Shown here one piece after another: positions 1 to 10,173 of a DNA stretch of 64,000 nucleotides. The DNA comes from UBA5436 sp050951845 (lineage in GTDB: Bacteria; Bacillota; Clostridia; Saccharofermentanales; DTU023), in the NCBI GenBank assembly GCA_050951845.1, contig JBMNJV010000004.1, forward strand, positions 62,001 to 126,000. The letters run 5' to 3'. Each line of letters begins with the position of its first letter. The first letter of the stretch is position 1. The position numbers and the translations under genes were made by a program. Below the pieces are notes generated by a model. The model was not told the origin of the DNA and did not search any database. It saw nothing but the letters and a program-made list of their open reading frames with translations.

Positions 1-1646
1 AATTCCGGAGTGCCTTCACAATCTTGGAAAATATAACCTCCCTTGATTGCATCTATGCCTGATTGTTCATAAGTGGGCAGGTTTTGTCTGGTCAGAGCCA
101 AGAAGGTCGGCTTTTTCTCTTTTAAATTAAAGAGGTAAGCGGCAGCCGTTTCTTTGCCGTCCGCAGGGCGGAATACGTATGTATTGGGAGTTGCCCTTAA
201 CATACTGAGTTGTTCAATCGGCTGATGAGTGGGACCATCTTCGCCGACACCGATACTGTCATGAGTCAGGATAAAGAGCGAGGGTACATTCATGATTGAA
301 GACAGACGGAATGCAGGTTTCATATAGTCGGCAAAGACAAAGAAAGTTGCACCGAAAGCATGAACACCGCCGTGTAAAGTCATACCGTTAACAATACAAG
401 CCATAGCAAATTCACGAATTCCGTAATGAATATTGCGCCCGCTGTAATTGTCAGCTGAAAAATAGCCCAAGCCCGGCATATCAGTATTGTTTGAAGGTGC
501 CAGGTCAGCTGAACCGCCGATTAAGCCCGGCAAATGTTTAGCAACGACATTTAAGACACTGCCGCTGGTTTTTCTGGTAGCTTGCTCACCCGAGAAATCC
601 CATAAAGCAGGATCGTTTTCCAGAGCCTCGAGATCAGGTTCCAAACATTCGGCAAATTCTTGAGCCAGTTCCGGATTAGCTTTTTGCCATGCCGCAAAAG
701 TTTCATTCCAGGCTTTTTCATCTTCAGATAATCTGGCTTGAACATCAGTCATATAATCTTTTAAGGCTTGCGGGATTTCAAATGCCGGTAAATCAATATC
801 CCAGCCCAGATATTCTTTGGTTTTGATGATGTTGTCATCGCCCAGAGGGCTGCCGTGTGTTGCTTCACTACCTGCTAACGGAGAACCGTAACCGATGTCA
901 CTGTGCAGAATAATCATTGTAGGTTGCTCTTTATTAGCTTTAGCTTCTGCAATTGCTTCGGCGATTGCAGCAGTATCATTGGCATCGGCTACGGATAGTA
1001 CCTGCCAACCGTACGCTTTGTAACGAGCTGCTACATCTTCGGTGAAAGCCAGATCTGTCGAACCTTCAATGGTTATTTCATTACGATCATAGAAAAGAAT
1101 TAACTTATCTAATTTTAAATGTCCTGCTAAAGAACAAGCTTCGCTGCTGACCCCTTCCATTAAGCATCCGTCACCGGACAATACATAGGTATAGTGATCA
1201 ATGATTTTTTGTTCATCAGTATTGAAACGAGCTGCCAGATGAGCTTCTGCCATTGCAAAACCTACAGCTGAGGCAATGCCTTGACCTAAAGGACCGGTTG
1301 TCATTTCAACGCCTTCGGTATCCAAATATTCCGGATGACCCGGAGTCTTACTCTGCCATTGCCTGAATTGCGCAAGGTCTTCGGCTGTTAATCCGTAACC
1401 GAATAGATGTAATAACGAATACATCAGCATCGATGCATGGCCGGCACTTAAGACAAAGCGATCACGGTTAAACCAATCCGGATTGTTCGGATTATGTTTC
1501 ATATGATTGGCCCATAGTTCAAAGGCTACCGGAGCTGCTCCCAAAGGCATTCCCGGATGTCCGGAATTTGCTTTTTGGATAGCATCGATCGACAATACAC
1601 GTAAGGCATTAATACCCAGCAGTTCCATTTGCATATTATTTTTCAT
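1..1646 (-). CDS. tkt: Transketolase, C-terminus cut by window edge
   Basis: Thiamine-diphosphate enzyme of the non-oxidative pentose phosphate pathway that moves two-carbon ketol units between sugar phosphates in the cytosol. About 548 residues are visible of the usual 650-670; the rest lies left of the window. The TPP domain shows NSGHPG (His30), the GPLGQG segment near residue 118 and GDGCLMEG near residue 158. The pyrimidine-binding domain shows DSIGVGEDGPTHQP near residue 468. The ATG at 1644-1646 is preceded by a good Shine-Dalgarno, ACGGAGGT on the minus strand. It is transcribed away from the YhaO/YhaN genes. Identification is secure from the motifs. Confidence 0.96.
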   Translation of the reverse strand, partial: MKNNMQMELLGINALRVLSIDAIQKANSGHPGMPLGAAPVAFELWANHMKHNPNNPDWFNRDRFVLSAGHASMLMYSLLHLFGYGLTAEDLAQFRQWQSKTPGHPEYLDTEGVEMTTGPLGQGIASAVGFAMAEAHLAARFNTDEQKIIDHYTYVLSGDGCLMEGVSSEACSLAGHLKLDKLILFYDRNEITIEGSTDLAFTEDVAARYKAYGWQVLSVADANDTAAIAEAIAEAKANKEQPTMIILHSDIGYGSPLAGSEATHGSPLGDDNIIKTKEYLGWDIDLPAFEIPQALKDYMTDVQARLSEDEKAWNETFAAWQKANPELAQEFAECLEPDLEALENDPALWDFSGEQATRKTSGSVLNVVAKHLPGLIGGSADLAPSNNTDMPGLGYFSADNYSGRNIHYGIREFAMACIVNGMTLHGGVHAFGATFFVFADYMKPAFRLSSIMNVPSLFILTHDSIGVGEDGPTHQPIEQLSMLRATPNTYVFRPADGKETAAAYLFNLKEKKPTFLALTRQNLPTYEQSGIDAIKGGYIFQDCEGTPE

Positions 1647-1807
1647 TTGTACCTCCGTAAATAGTTGTTTGTATTTCTAAATAACGATGTTATTTTAGTT
1701 TGCTTCTTAATTATCTGATCAACATATTGATTTTTGCTGAAATATTTTATTATTTGATTATTTCATTAATTATTCAGTATTCTATTCAGGTTAAAAACCA
1801 TAGGATT

Positions 1808-1816
1808 ATTGTAACA
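1808..1816 (-). promoter_or_regulatory. Possible extended -10 promoter for tkt
   Basis: Read on the minus strand this is TG-T-TACAAT, an extended -10 element about 160 nt upstream of the tkt start. No convincing -35 hexamer accompanies it, so it is a candidate only. Confidence 0.3.
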
Positions 1817-1929
1817 TAAATAATTTGATAATATATTTATTATGTTTACTCTATACATTCCGGTTGTGTTAAACAGATGATCTTTTCATCTTAAAAAACA
1901 GATTTGTTTTTTATATGCTAAAATATGTT

Positions 1930-1959
1930 TTGACTGGGATTATTAATTTTTACTATAAC
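1930..1959 (+). promoter_or_regulatory. Sigma-A promoter candidate for yhaO-yhaN
   Basis: TTGACT at 1930-1935 and TATAAC at 1954-1959 are separated by 18 nt. Both hexamers are close to consensus. The predicted leader is about 130 nt long. Confidence 0.6.
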
Positions 1960-2097
1960 TAATTTTTTTGATTATTAAAAGATTGATGAAGTAGGAGTTG
2001 TTTCTTGATAAGCTCAGAAGTGTAAAATAACAAACGAAAAACGAAAAACAAGAAAAAAATAAATTAAAAACGTACAATATACGCAAGATCAATAAGT

Positions 2098-3309
2098 ATG
2101 AAGAGAAATATTAAAATATTACACACGGCGGATTTGCACCTCGGCTCTCCTTTTGGTTTTTTAGAACCTGTCAAACAAAAAGCAATGCGTTCAGAACAAG
2201 AAAAGGTCTTTTTCGAGATAATAGAGATTTGTCGCAAAGAAGCAGTGGATTTTTTGACAATAGGCGGGGACTTGTTTGACTCAAGTAATCCGAGTAAGGA
2301 TTTGCTTGATCGGGTTTATCAAGGCTTTTCTGCAATTTCTCAAGTTGAGATTATAATAAATCCGGGTAATCATGATTACTGGCATCAAACAGGTTTTTGG
2401 CAAAGATTTTCCGATTTGCGGCATGTGCATATTTTTGAACCGCAAACAGATTTTTTTGAATTTGCCGATCAACGAATAACATTTTACGGAAAACCGTTCA
2501 TCAGCCAATCAAGTCCTCAAGCTTTATGGCAGGGAATTGATTTAAAGCCGGATTCGGCATATTTCAATATTTTACTTCAACATGGAGATTTGCTGAATCA
2601 TAGTTCCGAATCGAACTATAATCCGCTGCAATTATCCTGGATTGATCATAGCGGTTTTGATTTGGTTTTGCTGGGGCATATTCATAAATCGGATAAGGAA
2701 ATTCTCAGCAAACAGGGTATACCTTGTTTATACAGCGGCTGTCCTTGCGGCAGGGGATTTGATGAAGATGGCAGCAAAGGGATTTTCTTGCTTGAACTGA
2801 TTGAGGCAGCTGCAGTAGGACAGATTAGCTTTGTTCCGCTAAACGGACCTAAGTTTTTTAAAATCCGTCTGGATTTGACTTCAATAGATTTTGACAGCCA
2901 ATTAGAACTGCAAGAAAAGATTATTGCCGCTTTAGAAAAACGAATGGCAGCTTATCGGATCAGATCAAAGTATGATTGTTGTCAACTCAAATTAATCGGC
3001 TATTTATCACAAAAAATTAATAGGGAACTTCTGTTGACAAAATTGAAAGAAATGTTCTTTTATTTTGAACTGACAGATGAAACAAGAATGAAAATCGATT
3101 TTACCGGCTTGATTGAAGAACATTCACTGCGAGGAGATGTTACGCGCTATGCGAAACAACTTGCAACCGGACCTGATTTATTAAATAAAGTATTGGAGGA
3201 TCTCGGTTTGACGAATCTGAACGTTAAGCAGGCAAAGCAGGTAATCGAGCAGGGCTATTATTTCACAATGCAGGCAGCGGAACAGGATTTGGATATTTAT
3301 GAAGATTGA
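2098..3309 (+). CDS. yhaO: YhaO/SbcD-like DNA exonuclease (metallophosphoesterase)
   Basis: A 403-residue calcineurin-fold nuclease subunit of the Mre11/SbcD type, expected to work with the SMC-like ATPase encoded next to it in processing DNA ends. All the metal-binding signatures are in order: HTADLHLG (Asp12, His14), GGDLFD near 56-61, GNHD near 90-93 and GHIH near 193. The length matches Bacillus YhaO (about 400) rather than a minimal SbcD. The Shine-Dalgarno before the ATG at 2098 is weak. The stop overlaps the start of the next gene by 11 nt, which suggests translational coupling. The exact substrate is inferred from the family. Confidence 0.88.
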   Translation: MKRNIKILHTADLHLGSPFGFLEPVKQKAMRSEQEKVFFEIIEICRKEAVDFLTIGGDLFDSSNPSKDLLDRVYQGFSAISQVEIIINPGNHDYWHQTGFWQRFSDLRHVHIFEPQTDFFEFADQRITFYGKPFISQSSPQALWQGIDLKPDSAYFNILLQHGDLLNHSSESNYNPLQLSWIDHSGFDLVLLGHIHKSDKEILSKQGIPCLYSGCPCGRGFDEDGSKGIFLLELIEAAAVGQISFVPLNGPKFFKIRLDLTSIDFDSQLELQEKIIAALEKRMAAYRIRSKYDCCQLKLIGYLSQKINRELLLTKLKEMFFYFELTDETRMKIDFTGLIEEHSLRGDVTRYAKQLATGPDLLNKVLEDLGLTNLNVKQAKQVIEQGYYFTMQAAEQDLDIYED

Positions 3310-5641
3310 TCAAATATATATTGAAGCTTTTGGCGGTTTGGAAAACCTGAAAATCAACTTTAAGCCTGAAATGCAGATAGTATACGGGATTAATGAAAGC
3401 GGTAAAACGACGATTCAGAATTTTATTAAAGCTATGTTTTACGGTTTCGGAAAAATCGGACATTCTGTTGAAACCAATGCCCGTAAAAAATATAGTCCAT
3501 GGTCAGGTAAAACAATGGGTGGTTACATTGTTTTCAGTCATCATGGTATAACTTATCGTTTAGTGAAAAGATTCGCTGAACGCAAAGCTCAAGATCAAAC
3601 ACTGCTTTCACTTGAAGCAAGCGGTGAACCGGTCAATTTGAAGAATCCGGAACAACCGGGACAGGAACTGTTTCAAATTTCGGAAATAGAATTTCTGAAT
3701 ACGGTTTTTGTAGAGCAGCCTCGTGTAGATTCGGAAAATCTATCTGAACTTGATCAAAAAATAAATCGTAAAGTCGGTTTATCAGAATATGATTGGTCTT
3801 ATGAAGAGATCAATGCCAGATTGGAAAAAGCCCGCAAATATTATAAACCGGATCGCGGTGGCGAAGGATATTTAGCTAAGCTTGAACAAAAAACAGCCGA
3901 CTTGAATTCGGAGCTGGAACAAGCCTTAATCAGAGATCGCCAGGTAGCTGATCTGAATCGTAATATTGAAGTTTTGGAAACAGAACTGACTGAACTCGCC
4001 ATGAGAGAAAACTCGCTGCTTCTTCAAAATCAGCAACATCAAAAATTAAAATTGGCGGAACGCTTTGAAAAATATCAGAAACTTCAGGATTCATTGCACA
4101 GATATATGGATTCTGCCGGTAAAGTTTCGGAAGGTGTTCTGCGAAATAAATTAATTTCGGCCAAAGAATTGACTGAAATTGCTAATCAGCGTCAACAGAC
4201 GGCACAAGCTTTAAGCGAATATGAAATAAGATTTAATTTGGCCGAACAGAGATCGTTTGAACAAGAAAATTATCGGAATGAAGCAAAGCGAACTGTATCC
4301 GAAATTGTTGCAGAGAGAAGTCGTTTGCAATATCTGCAACAAAAATCGGCGGAACAGAAACCGCAAACCTTTATAAAACCGAAGATTTCTTACTCATCTT
4401 TTATCCCTCTGGTTGTAGCAGAATTTTTCTGTCTGATCGGCGGCTTGGTTTTTCGTACGAGTAAACCTGTCTTGTCGGGAATTTTGATTGTCTTGGCTGT
4501 TTTATTACCGTTTATCATGGTGTTTATTTATTATTTTCTGCAACGCAAGCATGAAAATATGATTAAACAATATCATGAGAAAATTCGCAAACATGAAATT
4601 CGCACGTTGAAAATTGAAAACGGTTTGCAAAAACTGGAATGGGAACTTGAACAAATCGATCAACGGATCAAACAGCTTATTGCTGATCAGAAAAAAGCGG
4701 CAGATGCGGCAGAATATGCCGAACAACAGTATCAGAGAGAATTAACTAAACTGAAATATTTGATTAAACCATATTTTTCGGAATTGCCGGATGATGATCA
4801 GCTTGACCTTGCGATCCAAAGCTTACGTGAGCAAACAGTTAACAGTATTCAGAATGAAGAAGAAATCAAACGAATTAAAGAACAAATGAATGAACTTAAA
4901 GGTTCATATAGTTCGGCACAATTTTATCAAGCCTATCAGGATGCACAAAATTGGTTAAGTGAAAAACAAGTCGAACTGCGAACATTTCCTGAATTTTCGG
5001 AAAAATATATTGCTTCACAATTAACCGGAATCCAGGAGAATCGGATTATCTTACGCGAAAAATTAGCAACTGAAAAAACAAAGTTGAATCATTTGATCCA
5101 AAATCAAACAAATACGATTGAGTTGGAAACAGAACTTAACAGATTAAATACAGTGTATCAGCAAGCTGAACAGAACTACGCCGCACTGTTAATGTCGCTT
5201 CATCTTTTGCAACACAGTAAAGCGAAATTTGAACAGGATGTACGACCGTTGCTCAATCAGAAGGCTGCGGAATATTTATCCGCGATGACCGGATCACAAT
5301 ATCAAGATTTGAAAATAGATCAGGATTATGTTGTGCGATTACAGCCGGAAGCAAATAACGATTCCAATTACTATGAACAAGCTTTTTACAGTGCCGGTTT
5401 GAATGATCAGATTAACCTGGCTCTGCGTTTAGCCCTGACTGAATTGTTACAGGATGTGAGCAACAGTATTCCGTTGATTCTGGATGATCCTTTTATTCAA
5501 TTAGATCAAAATCGCACAGCTTTATCGCTTGGATTGTTACATGACTTAAGCAAAAGTCAAAGCCGCCAGATTATTTTATTTACCAGTCAAAAATCATTAG
5601 TGAACTTAGTCGGTGAAACTATTGAATTGATCAATTTGTGA
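3299..5641 (+). CDS. yhaN: YhaN-like AAA ATPase, SbcC/Rad50-type partner of YhaO
   Basis: A 780-residue coiled-coil ATPase. The N-terminus carries the Walker A motif GINESGKT (residues 30-37). The C-terminus carries the Walker B region ILDDPFIQLD (near 735), so the two halves would fold back into one ATPase head. Long charged heptad-rich stretches fill residues about 165-350 and 415-650. Between them lie two hydrophobic membrane-spanning segments (about 365-412), a hallmark of YhaN that SbcC and Rad50 lack; they suggest the hinge is membrane-tethered. It overlaps yhaO by 11 nt. The role in DNA-end processing follows from the family and is not shown by the sequence. Confidence 0.87.
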   Translation: MKIDQIYIEAFGGLENLKINFKPEMQIVYGINESGKTTIQNFIKAMFYGFGKIGHSVETNARKKYSPWSGKTMGGYIVFSHHGITYRLVKRFAERKAQDQTLLSLEASGEPVNLKNPEQPGQELFQISEIEFLNTVFVEQPRVDSENLSELDQKINRKVGLSEYDWSYEEINARLEKARKYYKPDRGGEGYLAKLEQKTADLNSELEQALIRDRQVADLNRNIEVLETELTELAMRENSLLLQNQQHQKLKLAERFEKYQKLQDSLHRYMDSAGKVSEGVLRNKLISAKELTEIANQRQQTAQALSEYEIRFNLAEQRSFEQENYRNEAKRTVSEIVAERSRLQYLQQKSAEQKPQTFIKPKISYSSFIPLVVAEFFCLIGGLVFRTSKPVLSGILIVLAVLLPFIMVFIYYFLQRKHENMIKQYHEKIRKHEIRTLKIENGLQKLEWELEQIDQRIKQLIADQKKAADAAEYAEQQYQRELTKLKYLIKPYFSELPDDDQLDLAIQSLREQTVNSIQNEEEIKRIKEQMNELKGSYSSAQFYQAYQDAQNWLSEKQVELRTFPEFSEKYIASQLTGIQENRIILREKLATEKTKLNHLIQNQTNTIELETELNRLNTVYQQAEQNYAALLMSLHLLQHSKAKFEQDVRPLLNQKAAEYLSAMTGSQYQDLKIDQDYVVRLQPEANNDSNYYEQAFYSAGLNDQINLALRLALTELLQDVSNSIPLILDDPFIQLDQNRTALSLGLLHDLSKSQSRQIILFTSQKSLVNLVGETIELINL

Positions 5642-5833
5642 TAAACGCTGTAAATAACGGACAGTTTTGTTAATAATTTATCTGTTTTATTTGATTTATC
5701 AGTAAAGTAATCAGCTTGTCAAGCAAATCTATATTTGATATATTTCTATCATCAAAGATCATAGAGATTTGTCTTTTGGCAATGATAGTATAATCGGCGT
5801 TAAAAGTCATATATTTAAGGAGGACAAGTCCAA

Positions 5834-7237
5834 GTGGACATGAGTCATTGTTGCACTAAGGTGCAACATTTTATTGTTAATGCGAACTCTGTCAGCGATT
5901 CAAATTCAGTTAAAGTTATTTTAATTAATGTAGTTATTATTTTTCTTTTGATTTTAATTAACGGTTTTTTTGCAGCTTCCGAGATGGCAATAGTCAGGCT
6001 GAATGAAACCAAGTTGCGTGCAAAAGCGGAAGAAGGTGACTCCGTTGCGAAAAAATTACTTCCTTTTATTAACAATCAAGGCGCATTTCTTGCTACAGTT
6101 CAAGTCGGCGTAACCTTTGCCGGATTTCTGTCTGCTGCTTTCGGTGCAAATCAAATTACACCCATTATTTACAATTGGTTAGATCCCGGTCAAACCAGAG
6201 GATATTTAGAAACGATTCTTACGATAGGAATCACTATAATCATTTCATATTTTTCTTTGGTTTTAGGTGAATTAGTACCGAAACAGATCGGTATGCGAGA
6301 TCCTGAAAAATTTGCCAAGAGATTCGTCACTTTATTACGGATTTGGGAAATATTAGTAAATCCTTTCGCAAGATTTCTTAATGCATCTGCGAAGATCATT
6401 TGCCGTATGATCGGGATGGATTTAAGTAAAAACGAGATAGAAGTTACTGAAGAAGAAATACTTTTCATGGCACGGGCAGGCGATGAAAGCGGCGGTATTG
6501 ACAGTGATGAAGCCAAAATGATCTATAATGTTTTTGATTTGGATGATACGGAAGTTTCGGAAATTATGACACCGCGTACCGCCATGATTACTTTACCTGC
6601 AGATTCGACATATAAAGAAGTTATTTTTGTTGCTGCCCATGAACGTTACAGCCGGATTCCGGTATATGAAGAAAGCGTTGATGACATTATCGGAATTCTT
6701 CATATCAAAGATTTATTAAGGATCACTGAGAATCAAAAAGAAAATTTTGATTTGCGTAAATATTTACGTGAAGCTCATTTTGTACCGGAAGGCAAATCAA
6801 TTAATGTATTATTTCGGGAGATGCAGCAACAGAATATTTCCTTGGCAATTGTGATTGATGAATATGGCGGAACTGACGGTTTGATTGCGATAGAAGATAT
6901 TCTGGAAGAAATTGTCGGCGATATTGCAGATGAATATGACGGTGCCGATCAGAGTGTCGTCAAAAATCCGGATGGCAGTTATATTCTGGATGGTTTGCTT
7001 TCACCGGAAGAAGTGGTTGAAAGAGTGCCGGAGGTTTCTGAATTAGACCAAGAAGACAGTATAGATTATGATACTTTGGCAGGTTTGGTGCTCAACAGAT
7101 TGGAACGTATACCGGAACCTTTTGAGAATCCGTCGGTTATTGTAGACGGATTTAAGTTTACCGTACTCGAAATGGACGATAAACGAATTGCCCGGATCAA
7201 ACTCGAATTTTTAGATAAGCAAAATGAAGGTGAATAA
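5834..7237 (+). CDS. HlyC/CorC (CNNM-type) CBS-domain membrane protein
   Basis: A 467-residue membrane protein of the family linked to magnesium and cobalt homeostasis and Mg2+ export. It has an N-terminal DUF21 transmembrane domain (hydrophobic segments about 28-48, 80-105, 128-150), then two CBS motifs (about 240-295 and 305-365, the second containing IDEYGGTDG), then the C-terminal CorC_HlyC domain (about 380-460). The GTG at 5834 lies 9 nt after AAGGAGGA; an ATG two codons on is the alternative. The first 25 residues precede the first membrane segment and are unusual for the family. It abuts the Ca2+-ATPase start with no gap. Confidence 0.88.
   Translation: MDMSHCCTKVQHFIVNANSVSDSNSVKVILINVVIIFLLILINGFFAASEMAIVRLNETKLRAKAEEGDSVAKKLLPFINNQGAFLATVQVGVTFAGFLSAAFGANQITPIIYNWLDPGQTRGYLETILTIGITIIISYFSLVLGELVPKQIGMRDPEKFAKRFVTLLRIWEILVNPFARFLNASAKIICRMIGMDLSKNEIEVTEEEILFMARAGDESGGIDSDEAKMIYNVFDLDDTEVSEIMTPRTAMITLPADSTYKEVIFVAAHERYSRIPVYEESVDDIIGILHIKDLLRITENQKENFDLRKYLREAHFVPEGKSINVLFREMQQQNISLAIVIDEYGGTDGLIAIEDILEEIVGDIADEYDGADQSVVKNPDGSYILDGLLSPEEVVERVPEVSELDQEDSIDYDTLAGLVLNRLERIPEPFENPSVIVDGFKFTVLEMDDKRIARIKLEFLDKQNEGE
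5850..5867 (+). repeat. Perfect hairpin in the first codons of the CorC-like gene
   Basis: A perfect inverted repeat, GTTGCAC-TAAG-GTGCAAC (7-bp stem, 4-nt loop), lies 16 nt after the GTG start, inside the region covered by an initiating ribosome. It could modulate translation. Confidence 0.55.
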
Positions 7238-10054
7238 ATGAAAGACATTTCTAATACTGATAATAATTTTTTGGACGGTGAACATTATCAATTATCAAGA
7301 AGAACGATAATTGAACGTCTTGATTCCGATCCCGTAACCGGTCTTGACTCAGCAGAAGCTGCACGGCGTCAAACAATTTTCGGAGCTAATGAACTGGAAG
7401 CTGAACAAGCGGTTCCGCTCTGGAAAAAATTTCTCGAGCAATTCAAAGACATTATGATTATTGTCCTGATCGTAGCAGCTATTATTTCAGGTATTATGGG
7501 TGAGCTGATTGATGCAATCTTAATTATAGCAATCGTTTTAATTAATGCGATTCTCGGTGTTTATCAGGAGGGTAAAGCCGAAAAAGCAATTGATGCATTG
7601 CAGAAGATGGCGGCTCCGGAAGCAAGGGTGTTGCGTGACGGTGAACAAACCATGATTAAAGCTGCGGACATCGTACCCGGTGATATTGTTATTTTGGAGG
7701 CGGGAGATATTGTTCCTGCAGATATCAGGTTATTGGAAAGCAGCAACTTACAGGCGGAAGAAGCTTCTTTAACCGGTGAATCGGTTCCGGTCGATAAAGA
7801 CGCTGAATATTCCTGTGAAGGCGAGCTGGGTATCGGGGATCGTTCGAATATGATTTTTTCCAGCACTGCTTTAACTTATGGACGCGGTCGTGGAATTGTC
7901 GTCGAAATAGCCGAAAAAACGGAAGTGGGTAAAATTGCCAAACGACTTAAAGGTATTGAACAAGAAGCTACTCCGTTGCAAAAGAATTTGAACGGTTTGG
8001 GGAAAATTCTGGCAATTATTTGCTTAGCAGTCTGCGTAATTGTCTTTGTTGTCGGCTTATTCCAAGGCGGAGATCTGCTGGAATTATTTATGACTGCGGT
8101 TAGTCTGGCTGTAGCTGCAATTCCCGAAGGATTACCGGCCATAGTTACGATTGTATTGGCCTTAGGCATGAATCGGATGGCAAAGAAAAATGCAATTGTC
8201 AAACGTTTACTGGCAGTTGAAACCTTGGGAAGTGTCGATACAATTTGTTCGGATAAAACAGGTACTCTGACTCAAAATGAAATGACGGTGACCAGACTTT
8301 ATGTTGCGGATAAACTATATGAAGTTTCCGGCACCGGATATGAACCCGAAGGAGAGATAACAGAATACAGTTCTGATCAGGTTGTAAAACAAAGCTCACC
8401 GGAATTGACCAGATTATTGGAAATCGCTGCTCTGTGTAATGAAGCCAGTCTGATCCGAAAAGACGATCAGAGCTGGACTGTCTTAGGCGATCCGACTGAG
8501 GGTGCATTGCTGACTTTAAGTGCCAAGCTGGATTTTCTGCCGGAAGTCTTAAAAGAAAAGTATCCTCGTTTGGGTGATCTGCCTTTTGATTCAAGTCGTA
8601 AAATGATGTCTGTCTTTCATGAGATTGATGGAGAATATATATCATTTACCAAGGGTGCCCCTGATATCGTTTTAGATCGTTGTACTCATATTTTAACCGA
8701 AGCGGGAATTACTGTGCTAACTGAATCGGCTAAGGCTAAAGTGTTGGAGGCAAATTCGGCATTTGCCAATTCGGCTCTCCGAGTTTTAGCATTTGCTTAT
8801 AAATTGCATCCGGATCAGAATTTTTCAAATGCGGAACAAGATATGATTTTTGTAGGTCTTTCCGGCATGATCGATCCGGCGCGTCCGGAAGCTAAAGATG
8901 CGATAGCAGTTTGTCACGGTGCCGGTATCAGAGCGGTTATGATAACAGGTGACTATAAAGATACAGCGGTCGCAATAGCGAAAAACCTGAACTTAATGCA
9001 AGACGACGATTTGGTGCTGACCGGTGCAGAACTGGAAAAAATGTCCGATCCGGATTTAGAAAATGTATGTGATAAGGTTGCGGTTTATGCCAGAGTATCA
9101 CCCGAACATAAAGTAAGAATCGTTACAGCTTTGAAAGCCAGGGCTCATATTGCTGCGATGACAGGTGACGGAGTCAATGATGCTCCCGCTCTCAAACAAT
9201 CGGATATCGGAGTTGCGATGGGGATTACCGGTACTGAAGTTGCCAAGAGTTCAGCTGACATGATTTTGACCGATGACAACTTTGCGACAATTGTTACGGC
9301 AGTTGAGGAAGGCAGAATTATCTACAGCAATATCAGAAAATTTGTCAGTTTCTTGTTATCTTGTAATGTTGGTGAAATCCTGGTTGTATTTATTACCAAT
9401 TTGGTTTTAGGACCGCAATTTACACCTTTGGCTCCGATCCAGTTATTGTGGTTAAATTTGGTTACGGACAGCTTCCCGGCTCTGGCTTTAGGCAGAGAGA
9501 AGGGAGAAAAGGATATCATGCTCCACCCGCCTCGGCAAAGCGATGAATCAATTATCAATCGTGAAATGATAGCTTCAATAATTACTCAGGCTGTTGCGAT
9601 CTTCATTGCAGTCTTTTCAGCTTTCCAAATCGGACGTTTCTTTTATCCTGATATCATGCTCTCAGATCCGACAGTCCAGGCCTCATCATACAGTTTTATC
9701 GCTGCGACGGGATTCGGTCCTTCGCTGGGTGCCAGAACCTATGCATTTATCACCCTGATTTTTGCAGAATTGCTCAGAGCCTTTTCCAGTCGTTCAGAAC
9801 ACTATTCGGTGTTCCAATTAGGCTTTTTCAGCAATTCGACCATGAACAAATCGGTTCTGATTTCAGCAGCGCTCATGCTGGTTGTAGTTTACGTACCTTT
9901 GTTCCAGACATATTTCCATACGATCGCTTTGAGTGCCGGAGATTGGCTGGTAATTGGCGGTTTGGCGATTATACCGTTTGTAATCGGTGAAATCTTCAAA
10001 CTGATTTACCACAAAGAAACTCGTGCCCAAGCGGGCTTAGTAAGCCGTACTTGA
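7238..10054 (+). CDS. P-type calcium-translocating ATPase (type IIA-like)
   Basis: A 938-residue ATP-driven cation pump of the SERCA-like branch, expected to export Ca2+ across the cytoplasmic membrane. Visible motifs are the actuator TGES (LTGESVPVDK), the phosphorylation site SDKTGTLTQ with its Asp, KGAPD in the nucleotide-binding domain and TGDGVNDAP in the hinge. The M4 motif is PEGLP and M6 shows NLVTDSFPALALG; both are ion-site features of Ca2+ pumps. Ten membrane segments can be placed in pairs as usual. The ATG directly follows the TAA of the CorC-like gene, so the two are cotranscribed. Ca2+ versus Mn2+ specificity cannot be settled by reading. Confidence 0.93.
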   Translation: MKDISNTDNNFLDGEHYQLSRRTIIERLDSDPVTGLDSAEAARRQTIFGANELEAEQAVPLWKKFLEQFKDIMIIVLIVAAIISGIMGELIDAILIIAIVLINAILGVYQEGKAEKAIDALQKMAAPEARVLRDGEQTMIKAADIVPGDIVILEAGDIVPADIRLLESSNLQAEEASLTGESVPVDKDAEYSCEGELGIGDRSNMIFSSTALTYGRGRGIVVEIAEKTEVGKIAKRLKGIEQEATPLQKNLNGLGKILAIICLAVCVIVFVVGLFQGGDLLELFMTAVSLAVAAIPEGLPAIVTIVLALGMNRMAKKNAIVKRLLAVETLGSVDTICSDKTGTLTQNEMTVTRLYVADKLYEVSGTGYEPEGEITEYSSDQVVKQSSPELTRLLEIAALCNEASLIRKDDQSWTVLGDPTEGALLTLSAKLDFLPEVLKEKYPRLGDLPFDSSRKMMSVFHEIDGEYISFTKGAPDIVLDRCTHILTEAGITVLTESAKAKVLEANSAFANSALRVLAFAYKLHPDQNFSNAEQDMIFVGLSGMIDPARPEAKDAIAVCHGAGIRAVMITGDYKDTAVAIAKNLNLMQDDDLVLTGAELEKMSDPDLENVCDKVAVYARVSPEHKVRIVTALKARAHIAAMTGDGVNDAPALKQSDIGVAMGITGTEVAKSSADMILTDDNFATIVTAVEEGRIIYSNIRKFVSFLLSCNVGEILVVFITNLVLGPQFTPLAPIQLLWLNLVTDSFPALALGREKGEKDIMLHPPRQSDESIINREMIASIITQAVAIFIAVFSAFQIGRFFYPDIMLSDPTVQASSYSFIAATGFGPSLGARTYAFITLIFAELLRAFSSRSEHYSVFQLGFFSNSTMNKSVLISAALMLVVVYVPLFQTYFHTIALSAGDWLVIGGLAIIPFVIGEIFKLIYHKETRAQAGLVSRT

Positions 10055-10119
10055 AGATGATAGCTGCTTCCCGGCTATTGAATTAAATATTAATTGAAAA
10101 ACATTTTATTTAATTTTAC

Positions 10120-10167
10120 AATTCTCCTTAGCTTTACTAATATAATAGTAAAAGTGACAGGAGAATT
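10120..10167 (+). promoter_or_regulatory. Long dyad that sequesters the mgtC-like RBS and contains a -10
   Basis: The outer arms AATTCTCCT (10120-10128) and AGGAGAATT (10159-10167) are perfectly complementary. The inner arms CTTTACTA (10132-10139) and TAGTAAAAG (10146-10154) pair with one bulged A around the loop ATATAA. The right outer arm is the Shine-Dalgarno of the MgtC-like gene. TATAAT at 10141-10146 could be a -10 box, with a TTACAA-like -35 only at 19-20 nt. The element is either an RBS-closing RNA hairpin or a DNA operator over the promoter. Confidence 0.6.
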
Positions 10168-10173
10168 TTTACC

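Larger units (their letters stand above)
1647..2097. other. AT-rich divergent intergenic region, tkt / yhaO
   Basis: This 451-bp stretch separates two divergently transcribed genes and is very AT-rich. I see a candidate promoter in each direction, listed separately, and no convincing ORF, riboswitch or terminator. The sequence next to the yhaO start is A-rich. Confidence 0.6.

Noticed and set aside
8199..8645. 148-codon minus-strand ORF inside the P-type ATPase gene
   Set aside because: It is the antisense shadow of the conserved nucleotide-binding domain and shows no start signal.
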